Source: DSWT01 sp035415725 (GTDB lineage Bacteria; Chloroflexota; Anaerolineae; B4-G1; SLSP01). From it: a stretch of DNA of 5,297 nt. The stretch lies in the NCBI GenBank assembly GCA_035415725.1, contig DAOOGN010000152.1:1-5297 (forward strand), written 5' to 3'. Below are positions 1 through 5,201 of the stretch, piece by piece. Both the position numbers and the translations under genes were made by a program. Each line of letters begins with the position of its first letter. Positions within the stretch are counted from its first letter, which is position 1. Under the pieces are notes generated by a model. That model had not been told where the DNA came from. It searched no databases and was given only the letters and a program-made list of their open reading frames with translations.

Positions 1-78
1 CCTGGCCTACCAAAGTCTACGCCAAACCTGGCATAGGAAATAAGTGGCTTCGTCAAGTTTACGAGCCTGAATAGATAC
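1..78 (+). repeat. Left arm of 78-bp inverted repeat flanking the window
   Basis: Bases 1-78 are the reverse complement of 5202-5279 with 75 of 78 positions matching. The outer 55 bases are identical, and the mismatches are at 56, 63 and 64. The match stops at 79, where the left side runs into an A tract. The window begins inside the repeat, so the true outer edge of this arm is not visible; the right arm has 18 more bases outside it. The arms may be ends of a mobile unit, two copies of a dispersed repeat in opposite orientation, or repeats at which an assembly broke. No transposase is present to decide. Confidence 0.93.
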
Positions 79-83
79 AAAAA

Positions 84-110
84 AATCTGCTTAATCCGCT
101 CAATCGGCTG
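84..110 (+). repeat. Three degenerate 9-mers before ispH
   Basis: Three consecutive 9-base units read AATCTGCTT, AATCCGCTC and AATCGGCTG, fitting the pattern AATCNGCTN. They lie between the inverted repeat and the ispH ribosome-binding site at 118-123. They are too short and degenerate to be a CRISPR array. They could be an operator, a repeat fragment or chance. Confidence 0.5.
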
Positions 111-117
111 ACCCTTT

Positions 118-123
118 AGGAGG
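118..123 (+). promoter_or_regulatory. Ribosome-binding site of ispH
   Basis: AGGAGG at 118-123 is a full Shine-Dalgarno sequence. It is 4 bases from the GTG at 128. An ATG at 126-128 is even closer but out of frame and reaches a stop after 15 codons, so the site fixes GTG 128 as the start despite the rather short spacing. Confidence 0.75.
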
Positions 124-127
124 CCAT

Positions 128-967
128 GTGGAAATTCTCATTGCTAAAGAACTCGGATTTTGTTTCGGCGTGAAGCGCGCGGTGAAGACGGTGGAAGAGA
201 CTGCCGCGAACACCGAGGGGCCGGTCTACACGCTCGGCCCCATCGTCCACAACGACGAGGTGGTGGCGCAAATGCAGAACCTCGGCGTGGGAGCGAAGGA
301 TACGCTGGACGAGATTAACGCCGGCACGGTCATCATCCGCGCGCACGGTGTTCCCCCAGACGTGCTGAAGGCGGCGCGCCAAAAGGAACTGCACGTGGTG
401 GACGCGACGTGTCCGTTGGTGATCAAAGTGCAGCAACTTGCCCGCGCCCTCCACGATGACGGCTATCAGGTCGTCATCTATGGCGCGCCGGAGCACCCGG
501 AAGTGATCGGCATCGCCGGATGGGCAGGTGCAGGCACGGTCGTCGTCCAGAGTCTCGACGATGTGGCCGCGCTGCCCCGCTGCAAGAAGATCGGCGTGGT
601 CTCGCAAACCACCAAGATCCCCGCCGACTACCAGGCCATCGTCGGCGCGCTGATGGGCAAATGCCAGGAATTGCGCGCTTACAACACCATCTGCGATGCC
701 ACGGCGCGACGCCAGACCGCCGCCGTGGAGACGGCGCGCCAGGTGGACGTGATGCTCGTCATCGGCGAGGCACACAGCTCCAACAGCCGCCGTCTGGCGG
801 AAGTGTGCGCGCAGGTCAACCCGCGCACCTATCGCGCCGCCACGGTGGATGAACTGGACGCGGTGTGGTTTGTGGGCGCGGAGAAAGTCGGCATCACGGC
901 GGGCGCTTCGACGCCGGATACGGCGATTGACAAAGTCATCGAATGGCTCAACGGATCAAGCGGGTGA
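128..967 (+). CDS. ispH: 4-hydroxy-3-methylbut-2-enyl diphosphate reductase (IspH)
   Basis: IspH is the last MEP-pathway enzyme. This cytosolic 4Fe-4S protein reduces HMBPP to a mixture of IPP and DMAPP. The 279-residue product has the three cluster-binding cysteines: C12 in GFCFGVKRAV, C95 in DATCP and C189 in NTICDAT. It also has H41, H73 (RAHG), H123 and E125 (PEHPEV), and T161/T162 (SQTTK), matching E. coli H41, H74, H124, E126 and T167. SSNS at 217-220 and ITAGASTP at 256-263 hold the diphosphate-binding residues of the family. Length is close to the shorter, Firmicutes/Thermotoga-style form. The start is GTG 128, chosen because GFCFG then falls at the usual position and AGGAGG lies just upstream. 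It is the first gene of the cluster and ispD begins 29 bases after its stop. All key residues seem intact. Confidence 0.97.
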   Translation: MEILIAKELGFCFGVKRAVKTVEETAANTEGPVYTLGPIVHNDEVVAQMQNLGVGAKDTLDEINAGTVIIRAHGVPPDVLKAARQKELHVVDATCPLVIKVQQLARALHDDGYQVVIYGAPEHPEVIGIAGWAGAGTVVVQSLDDVAALPRCKKIGVVSQTTKIPADYQAIVGALMGKCQELRAYNTICDATARRQTAAVETARQVDVMLVIGEAHSSNSRRLAEVCAQVNPRTYRAATVDELDAVWFVGAEKVGITAGASTPDTAIDKVIEWLNGSSG

Positions 968-996
968 ATCCGTCGAGCTCATTGTAGTGAGATCCT

Positions 997-1701
997 ATGC
1001 GTGTCGTAGCCATGATCCTCGCTGCCGGAAGCGGCACACGGATGAAATCCAAGATCAACAAACACCTGCTGCCGCTGGCGGGCAAGCCGGTGATCGTTCA
1101 CACCCTGGAAGCGTTCGAGCGCTGCGCCGCCATCAACGCTGTCATTCTGGTCGCCAATGTGGAGAACATGGCTGCATACCAGGCGCTTATCGCGGAGTAT
1201 GCCCTCACCAAAGTGGATCGCCTCGTCCTCGGTGGTGACACACGTCAGGCATCGGCCTACAATGGGCTGCGCGCGGCCGGAGAGTGCGATATAATCCTCA
1301 TCCACGACGGCGCGCGTCCACTGGTCACGTCCTCAGAGATCGAGGCCGTCATCCGTGATGCGGCGGAGTACGGCGGCGCGGTTGTCGCCGTGCCGGCGAA
1401 GGATACGACCGTGCGTGCTCACAACGGTTTCATCGAGGCGTCGTTGGAGCGTAGTACGTTGTGGCAGGTGCAAACGCCACAAGGCTTCAAAGCTGCTATA
1501 ATACGGGAAGCTTACGAGGCTGCCGTGCGCGACGGCGTGCAAGGCACCGATGACACGGGATTGGTCACGCGCCTGGGCGGAACGGTTAGAATCACGCCGG
1601 GCAGCTACGCCAACATCAAAATCACCACCCCTGAAGACCTGGCGGTGGCCGAGGCGTTGTTGCCTATAAGACCATGCGCGATGGATCCTTACGGCGTGTG
1701 A
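997..1701 (+). CDS. ispD: 2-C-methyl-D-erythritol 4-phosphate cytidylyltransferase (IspD)
   Basis: IspD joins CTP and MEP to give CDP-methylerythritol and pyrophosphate, the third pathway step. The 234-residue product is a complete nucleotidyltransferase of the usual length. LAAGSGTRM at 8-16 is the CTP-binding loop, with R15 matching the catalytic arginine (E. coli R20). K22 in NKHLLPLAGKP corresponds to E. coli K27. GGDTRQAS at 79-86, HDGARPL at 103-109, WQVQTPQGF at 156-164 and NIKITTPEDL at 206-215 are family motifs, and K208 matches E. coli K213. The family more often has HDAARP; the glycine variant is common. The start is ATG 997, which puts the loop at the expected place, but its ribosome-binding site is weak (AGTGAG at 986-991), so translation may be coupled to ispH 29 bases upstream. 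A short tail after AEALL (LPIRPCAMDPYGV) has no evident function. The MITE-like insertion follows 30 bases after the stop. Confidence 0.97.
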   Translation: MRVVAMILAAGSGTRMKSKINKHLLPLAGKPVIVHTLEAFERCAAINAVILVANVENMAAYQALIAEYALTKVDRLVLGGDTRQASAYNGLRAAGECDIILIHDGARPLVTSSEIEAVIRDAAEYGGAVVAVPAKDTTVRAHNGFIEASLERSTLWQVQTPQGFKAAIIREAYEAAVRDGVQGTDDTGLVTRLGGTVRITPGSYANIKITTPEDLAVAEALLPIRPCAMDPYGV

Positions 1702-1731
1702 TAGAACCTGCGGTGCAGCCCCGATCATGAA

Positions 1732-1855
1732 TAGGACTTACGCAAATTTCCGTTTGTAGTGACGGCTTCAGCCGTTCTTAGCTCCTAAGAGACGCCTGAA
1801 GGCGTCACTACAAATCCTCCGTCGCTTGATTCGAGCCAGGCTGGCGTAAGTCCTG
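1732..1855. mobile_element. MITE-like palindromic insertion between ispD and ispF
   Basis: AGGACTTACGC at 1733-1743 is repeated as its exact reverse complement at 1844-1854. ATGAA occurs on both outer sides (1727-1731 and 1856-1860), a candidate 5-bp target duplication that makes the inserted unit 124 bp. Inside, TTTGTAGTGACG at 1753-1764 pairs with 1803-1814 to form a long imperfect hairpin of 62 bases. Each arm can also fold by itself: ACGGC-TTCA-GCCGT at 1762-1775 and GACGCC-TGAA-GGCGTC at 1791-1806. The element has no coding capacity, so it would need a transposase supplied elsewhere. I recall similar sequences as common dispersed repeats in Chloroflexota and cyanobacteria, but could not check this. 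It separates ispH-ispD from the other isp genes without interrupting any frame; the hairpin has no T tract, so it is not a typical terminator. Confidence 0.75.
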
Positions 1856-1871
1856 ATGAAAATGACCGTAG

Positions 1872-1899
1872 GACTATCCGACTCATGACTACCAGACTA
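1872..1899 (+). repeat. 28-bp GACT-rich leader repeat, copy 1 (before ispF)
   Basis: This 28-base stretch matches the reverse complement of 5099-5126 at 26 positions: GACTATCCGACTC, two differing bases (AT here, GC there), then GACTACCAGACTA. GACT recurs inside it at 1872, 1880, 1887 and 1895, so the unit itself is a degenerate 7-8-base periodic repeat. It ends on the first base of the ispF ribosome-binding site. The AT difference creates an ATG at 1885 that would otherwise be read as an upstream ispF start. It may be a dispersed short tandem repeat or a shared leader control site. Confidence 0.8.
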
Positions 1900-1903
1900 G
1901 GAG
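1899..1903 (+). promoter_or_regulatory. Ribosome-binding site deciding the ispF start
   Basis: AGGAG at 1899-1903, extended by AAG, is 5 bases before the ATG at 1909. The in-frame ATG at 1885 has no such site and lies within the leader repeat, where the other copy reads GCG, so 1909 is favoured. Confidence 0.8.
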
Positions 1904-1908
1904 AAGAC

Positions 1909-2397
1909 ATGTTTTCCGTTGGATTTGGACAGGACAGCCATCATTTTGTGGACGAAGGGGACCCTAAACCCTTAATTTTGGGCGGGGTAGTGATCCCCGG
2001 CGAACGGGGGTTGAAGGGCAACTCCGACGCCGATGTGATCCTGCATGCCGTCTTCAACGCGCTCACGCAGGCCGTCGGCGGGCGCTCCATCGGCTACTAC
2101 TGCGACAAGCTGTGCCTGGAAGACGGCATCACCGACAGCCGCGAATACCTGAAGATTCCGTTGCAGATGCTGGCAGAAAAGCACTACGTCATCAACAACC
2201 TGGGGGTCAGCGTCGAAGGTCGCCGCCCGCCCATCGAACCGTGGTCCGACGCCATCAAGCAGAGCCTCGCGCCATTGCTCGGTATCACTACAACGCAGAT
2301 CGGCATCAATGCCACCAGCGGTGAGAAGCTGACCGCCTTCGGGCGTGGCGAGGGCATCCAGGTGTTCGCTATCGTCAGTTTAACGTCAACGGATTGA
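1909..2397 (+). CDS. ispF: Divergent 2-C-methyl-D-erythritol 2,4-cyclodiphosphate synthase (IspF)
   Basis: IspF normally converts CDP-methylerythritol 2-phosphate to the cyclodiphosphate MEcPP, releasing CMP; the enzyme is a trimer with a divalent metal at each interface. The 162-residue product has the usual length and fold landmarks. GFGQDSHHF gives metal ligands D9 and H11, SDADVILHAV gives H46, and EKLTAFGRGEGI at 139-150 is the C-terminal signature. Several residues conserved in the E. coli type differ: N38 replaces H34, N50 replaces D46, S60 replaces D56 (GDIG becomes RSIG), and FPDTD is missing, with YCDKL in its place. The pocket near E. coli AQAPKM reads EGRRPPIEP, and GITDSREYL at 73-81 keeps only the DSREL part. 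I recall similar GQDSH/GITDS forms in candidate-phylum bacteria, unverified. Its position between ispD and ispE supports the IspF role. The start at 1909 rests on the AGGAG site; 1885 would add eight residues. Confidence 0.88.
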   Translation: MFSVGFGQDSHHFVDEGDPKPLILGGVVIPGERGLKGNSDADVILHAVFNALTQAVGGRSIGYYCDKLCLEDGITDSREYLKIPLQMLAEKHYVINNLGVSVEGRRPPIEPWSDAIKQSLAPLLGITTTQIGINATSGEKLTAFGRGEGIQVFAIVSLTSTD

Positions 2398-2415
2398 ACA
2401 GATGTTGACCTTCAA

Positions 2416-2429
2416 CTTTGGACTTTGGA
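2416..2429 (+). repeat. Tandem heptamer CTTTGGA x2 before ispE
   Basis: CTTTGGA occurs twice in direct tandem (2416-2422 and 2423-2429), followed by CT, in the 36-base ispF-ispE gap and ending 4 bases before the ispE ATG. It occupies the place where a ribosome-binding site would be expected, and none of normal strength is seen. It resembles the heptameric short tandem repeats known from cyanobacterial intergenic regions, but two copies are too few to be certain. Confidence 0.55.
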
Positions 2430-2433
2430 CTCA

Positions 2434-3288
2434 ATGACCGAACTGACCATCAAAGCTTACGCCAAAATCAATCTGACGCTGGAAATCGTCCGGCAGTTGC
2501 CGTCAGGCTATCACGAAATCAAGTCGGTGATGCAGCAGACGGCGCTAGGCGATGATATCACCATCAGCGATGCTCATGCCGGCATCACCATCGAAAGTGC
2601 AAGCAACAACGTCCCGCACAACGCGCGGAATTCGATCTGGAAAGCCGCTGTACTGCTCAAAGAGCGCTGCGGCGTGGAGCACGGCGTGAAATTCAAGCTC
2701 AACAAACACATCCCCGTCGGTGGAGGAATGGGCGGCGGCAGCGCCGACGCGGCTGCCACATTGGTGGGGCTGAACAAATTCTGGCAGTTGGGGCTGTCGC
2801 AGGCAGAACTATTGGAGATCGGCCAGGAGATCGGGATGGATGTGGTATTCTGCGTCCTGGGCGCCACGGCGCTGGCAACGGGACGCGGGGAAATCGTCCA
2901 CCCCCTACCCTCGCCGCCTAGACTGCACCTCGTCATCGTCAACCCCGGCGTGTTCGTGTCGACGCGCACCGCTTACGCGGGGTTAAAGGTGGATCAACTC
3001 ACCTTCACCGACAAGAGCGCGCAGATGATCGATGCTATCCGACGACAGGATTTCGCGGGCATCGTCAACAGCCTGCATAACGATTTCGAGAGCACCGTTT
3101 TGAACGAATATCCGGCCATCGACGCAGCCAAACGCAGCTTGCTCGAAGCCGGCGTAGAAGCCGCGTTGCTGGCGGGGTCGGGCGCGAGCGTCTTCGGCAT
3201 TGTCCAAACGGAAGCGCAAGCCCACGCCATCGCCACGGCGCTCAAACCGCGCTATCCCTTCGTGTGTGCCACGCACACCCAGATTTAG
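2434..3288 (+). CDS. ispE: 4-diphosphocytidyl-2-C-methyl-D-erythritol kinase (IspE)
   Basis: IspE phosphorylates the 2-hydroxyl of CDP-methylerythritol with ATP, producing the IspF substrate. The 284-residue product is a full-length GHMP kinase. AKINLTLEI starts at residue 10, with K11 matching E. coli K10. GYHEI at 25-29 contacts the cytidine in the family (Y26, H27). PVGGGMGGGSADAA at 94-107 is the glycine-rich phosphate-binding loop. GMDVVF supplies D136, the equivalent of the catalytic aspartate D141 in E. coli. NDFE at 216-219 and LAGSGASVFG at 246-255 are the C-terminal substrate-domain motifs. The start is ATG 2434, which gives the standard N-terminus. A TTG in frame at 2425 lies inside the heptamer repeat and would add three residues. 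No clear Shine-Dalgarno is seen, so re-initiation after ispF, 36 bases upstream, is plausible. Key residues are intact. Confidence 0.97.
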   Translation: MTELTIKAYAKINLTLEIVRQLPSGYHEIKSVMQQTALGDDITISDAHAGITIESASNNVPHNARNSIWKAAVLLKERCGVEHGVKFKLNKHIPVGGGMGGGSADAAATLVGLNKFWQLGLSQAELLEIGQEIGMDVVFCVLGATALATGRGEIVHPLPSPPRLHLVIVNPGVFVSTRTAYAGLKVDQLTFTDKSAQMIDAIRRQDFAGIVNSLHNDFESTVLNEYPAIDAAKRSLLEAGVEAALLAGSGASVFGIVQTEAQAHAIATALKPRYPFVCATHTQI

Positions 3289-3417
3289 AAACTGTGGATG
3301 GGAGATTGGTATTCCAAGGTTTCAACGAGCGGAGAAGAGTCTCTATGACTGAGTTGAAAAATGTCAGTCAGAGGCGGAGTCCCCAACAAGTTGGGGCCAT
3401 AGTTGAGGAGAACAGTG
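3289..3417 (+). promoter_or_regulatory. Possible ispG leader with two hairpins and a short ORF
   Basis: The 129-base gap before ispG is longer than the coupled gaps at ispH-ispD and ispF-ispE and is structured. TGACTGA at 3346-3352 pairs with TCAGTCA at 3364-3370 across an 11-base loop. CCCCAA at 3381-3386 pairs with TTGGGG at 3391-3396 across a 4-base loop. Neither is followed by a T tract, so they do not look like a terminator. A 26-codon frame from ATG 3345 to TAG 3425 spans both hairpins and overlaps the first codons of ispG. No convincing -35/-10 pair is seen. Either a leader control region or neutral spacer would fit. Confidence 0.35.
3406..3410 (+). promoter_or_regulatory. Ribosome-binding site deciding the ispG start
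   Basis: AGGAG at 3406-3410 is 7 bases before ATG 3418, ideal spacing. It argues against the in-frame TTG at 3403, which lies upstream of and overlaps no part of a usable site, and against GTG 3415. Confidence 0.8.
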
Positions 3418-4485
3418 ATGCGTAGAATATCCAAGCCTATCAGTATCGGGGGCGTCGTCGTGGGGGGCGGAGCCCCGATCGTCGTCCAGTCAATGACGAA
3501 CACCGACACCCGCGACGCCCCGGCCACCATCCGCCAGATTCACGCGCTGGAAGAGGCTGGCTGCGAAATCATCCGCGTGGCCGTGCCGGATCACGCGGCT
3601 GCCGAGGCGTTGTCTGCCATCAAAAAGGACATCCACATCCCCCTGATCGCCGACATTCACTTCGACTATCGGCTGGCCCTCGCTGCGCTGGATGCCGGCG
3701 TGGACGGCCTACGCCTGAATCCCGGCAACATCGGTTCGGCGGAGCGCGTGCAGCAGGTCGTGCGCCAAGCGAAAGAACGCCAGGTGCCGATTCGCATCGG
3801 CGTCAACGCAGGCTCGTTGCCCCAAGACCTGGACGAGGACCCTGCCCTTTCCACCGTCGATAAAATGGTCGCGGCGGCGATGCGCCACGTGAAAATCCTG
3901 GAAGACCTGGACTTCACCATGATCAAACTCTCGCTCAAAGCCTTCGACGTGCCCACCACCGTGGAAGCGTACCGCCGCATCGCCGCACTGACACCGTATC
4001 CGCTGCACCTGGGCATCACCGAGGCCGGACTGCCCGACGTGGGGGCAATCCGCTCTGCCGTGGGCCTCGGCGTGCTGCTCTATATGGGCCTGGGCGACAC
4101 TCTGCGCGTTTCGCTCACCGGCGATCCGCTCGATGAGGTGAAAGTCGGCTACGAAATCCTCAAAGCGCTCAATCTCCGCCAACGCGGTCCGGTGATGATC
4201 TCCTGCCCCACCTGCGGGCGCACGGAAATCGACCTGGTGACGCTGGCGCAGCAAGTCAGCGAACGGCTACAAGCCATCCAAGAACCGCTCAAGGTCGCGG
4301 TGATGGGCTGCGTCGTCAACGGGCCGGGGGAAGCAAAAGGTGCAGACTTCGGGCTGGCGGGCGGCAAGGGCAAGGGCGTGATTTTCCGCCAGGGCAAAAT
4401 CGTGCGCACCGTGCCGGAGGCAGAACTGCTGGACGCGCTGATGGCCGAGATCGAGGCCAGCCTGAAAGTCCCCTTCGCCACCTGA
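3418..4485 (+). CDS. ispG: 4-hydroxy-3-methylbut-2-en-1-yl diphosphate synthase (IspG/GcpE)
   Basis: IspG is the 4Fe-4S enzyme that opens MEcPP reductively to HMBPP, the substrate of IspH; electrons come from ferredoxin or flavodoxin. The 355-residue product is the short bacterial form without the central insert seen in plants and some bacteria. The TIM-barrel domain begins with PIVVQSMTNTDTRD at 20-33 and includes PLIADIHFDYRLA at 75-87 and GLRLNPGNIG at 97-106. The C-terminal cluster domain has C263 and C266 (SCPTCGR) and C298 (MGCVVNGPGEA), with E305 as the fourth ligand, matching E. coli C270, C273, C305 and E312. GEAKGADFG follows as expected. The start is ATG 3418, supported by AGGAG 7 bases upstream. 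It is the last gene of the cluster and is followed 31 bases later by a strong terminator. All key residues are present. Confidence 0.98.
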   Translation: MRRISKPISIGGVVVGGGAPIVVQSMTNTDTRDAPATIRQIHALEEAGCEIIRVAVPDHAAAEALSAIKKDIHIPLIADIHFDYRLALAALDAGVDGLRLNPGNIGSAERVQQVVRQAKERQVPIRIGVNAGSLPQDLDEDPALSTVDKMVAAAMRHVKILEDLDFTMIKLSLKAFDVPTTVEAYRRIAALTPYPLHLGITEAGLPDVGAIRSAVGLGVLLYMGLGDTLRVSLTGDPLDEVKVGYEILKALNLRQRGPVMISCPTCGRTEIDLVTLAQQVSERLQAIQEPLKVAVMGCVVNGPGEAKGADFGLAGGKGKGVIFRQGKIVRTVPEAELLDALMAEIEASLKVPFAT

Positions 4486-4516
4486 CAAGGGTGGCTGAAT
4501 TAGTTACTTTTTTTGT

Positions 4517-4564
4517 GGGTTTTTGCAGGCGGGCTGCGCCCGCCTGCAAAAACCCCTTATTTTT
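4517..4564 (+). terminator. Rho-independent terminator after ispG
   Basis: A perfect 17-bp stem pairs 4517-4533 with 4539-4555 around the loop CTGCG; one more C-G pair at 4534/4538 can close it to a 3-base loop. The stem is GC-rich near the loop (GCAGGCGGG) and is followed by TTATTTTT at 4557-4564. A T-rich run at 4508-4514 lies before it, so on the - strand the stem is followed by A rather than T bases. It therefore best ends + strand transcription from ispG; it may still slow convergent transcription from the membrane-protein gene. Confidence 0.93.
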
Positions 4565-4672
4565 CTCCCCCTCACCAGGGTTCGTCCATGGCCGTCTGAA
4601 TAGTGAGCGCCAGGCTGAGCCGTGACGGGATTGGAAAGATTATGGCCGTGAGCAGTATAGAATGCTCATTCC

Positions 4673-5083
4673 CTAACGGCTGATATACACAGCCAGGGTG
4701 CTGATGATGAAAGCCACCAGCAACACGATGACGATAAACGTGGCGAGTTGCCGTTCCAGTTTGGTAGGCTTCACCAGACGTCCAGAAATCCAGAGGAAGA
4801 CGCCGCCGGCCAACCCGAATCCCAAGAGCACACCGATAGTGTAAGTGATGGCGGTCGCCATTAAGCGCGGCAAATCCACGGTGATGATGAGCCGCCCAAA
4901 CACGGCGAGGGCGAAACGGCTGCCCAGAAACGCATAAACGCCGGCAATGATCAACGCGCTGCCCATCATCAACACGCCGAGGGTCCGTTTTCTGCCGCGT
5001 TCGATCCACCAGGTGATCGCCCCCAGCACCAAAAGCGCCAATGCAAAAGTGAAAACAACAATCGAGAGGAATTCAATCGCCAT
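4673..5083 (-). CDS. Small four-helix membrane protein of unknown function
   Basis: I do not recognise this 136-residue protein. It has four clear hydrophobic stretches: about residues 5-27, 34-54, 77-100 and 112-134. They are separated by a basic loop (ERGRKR at 28-33), a middle loop with R56 and R64, and a basic loop (GRLVKPTKLERQ at 101-112). There is no signal-peptide cleavage site, cysteine or metal motif. By the positive-inside rule the basic loops 28-33 and 101-112 should both face the cytoplasm, which suggests that the 54-77 segment may re-enter or that helix boundaries differ. The start is ATG at 5083, with GGAGG at 5093-5089 five bases upstream, a strong site. The gene converges on ispG and stands alone. 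Its 5' leader holds the second 28-bp GACT repeat, and the right inverted-repeat arm lies 118 bases upstream. No link to isoprenoid synthesis can be shown. Clean reading frame and strong ribosome-binding site make it probably real. Confidence 0.8.
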   Translation of the reverse strand: MAIEFLSIVVFTFALALLVLGAITWWIERGRKRTLGVLMMGSALIIAGVYAFLGSRFALAVFGRLIITVDLPRLMATAITYTIGVLLGFGLAGGVFLWISGRLVKPTKLERQLATFIVIVLLVAFIISTLAVYISR

Positions 5084-5088
5084 AGGTT

Positions 5089-5093
5089 CCTCC
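5089..5093 (-). promoter_or_regulatory. Ribosome-binding site of the membrane-protein gene
   Basis: Read on the - strand, GGAGG at 5093-5089 is followed by AACCT and ATG at 5083. The 5-base spacing and full match support both the gene and its start. Confidence 0.8.
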
Positions 5094-5098
5094 AGAAA

Positions 5099-5126
5099 TA
5101 GTCTGGTAGTCGCGAGTCGGATAGTC
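5099..5126 (-). repeat. 28-bp GACT-rich leader repeat, copy 2
   Basis: On the - strand this reads GACTATCCGACTC, GC, GACTACCAGACTA, identical to 1872-1899 except for the central two bases. It lies directly before the ribosome-binding site of the membrane-protein gene, in the same orientation relative to its gene as copy 1 is to ispF. The bases between it and the inverted repeat (5127-5201) show no gene or structure that I can support. Confidence 0.8.
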
Positions 5127-5201
5127 TGTGGTTGCAGTTACGTCATTTTCGCATCAAGCACGCCAGTTCGGGACTTCGCCGCCTTGCAACGTAAGACAAT
5201 C

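Noticed and set aside
58..87. Possible sigma-70 promoter before ispH
   Set aside because: TAGATA at 72-77 is a poor -10 and no -35 box stands at the right distance; the same holds for TTGATT at 1826-1831 and TTGAAA at 3354-3359.
84..110. CRISPR-like array in the triple 9-mer
   Set aside because: The units are directly adjacent, only 9 bases long and degenerate, with no spacers and no cas gene.
116..775. Long open frame on the - strand opposite ispH (219 codons)
   Set aside because: It is a shadow of the GC-rich ispH codons: low-complexity H/R/D-rich product, no family motif and full overlap with a certain gene.
1885..1908. Upstream in-frame ATG for ispF at 1885
   Set aside because: It lies in the 28-bp leader repeat, whose other copy reads GCG at the same place, and it lacks the AGGAG site that precedes ATG 1909.
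3709..4254. 181-codon - strand frame opposite ispG
   Set aside because: It overlaps ispG completely, is rich in H, R and D as expected from codon shadowing and has no recognisable domain.
4645..4680. Hairpin near the stop codon of the membrane-protein gene (GAGCA/TGCTC with outer GCCGT/ACGGC)
   Set aside because: The two short stems are separated by a one-sided 8-base bulge and no T tract follows on the - strand, so it is not a supported terminator.
4572..5009. 145-codon - strand frame overlapping the membrane protein in another frame
   Set aside because: It has no ribosome-binding site, an arginine/histidine-rich product and overlaps the better-supported frame 4673-5083 with its strong GGAGG site.
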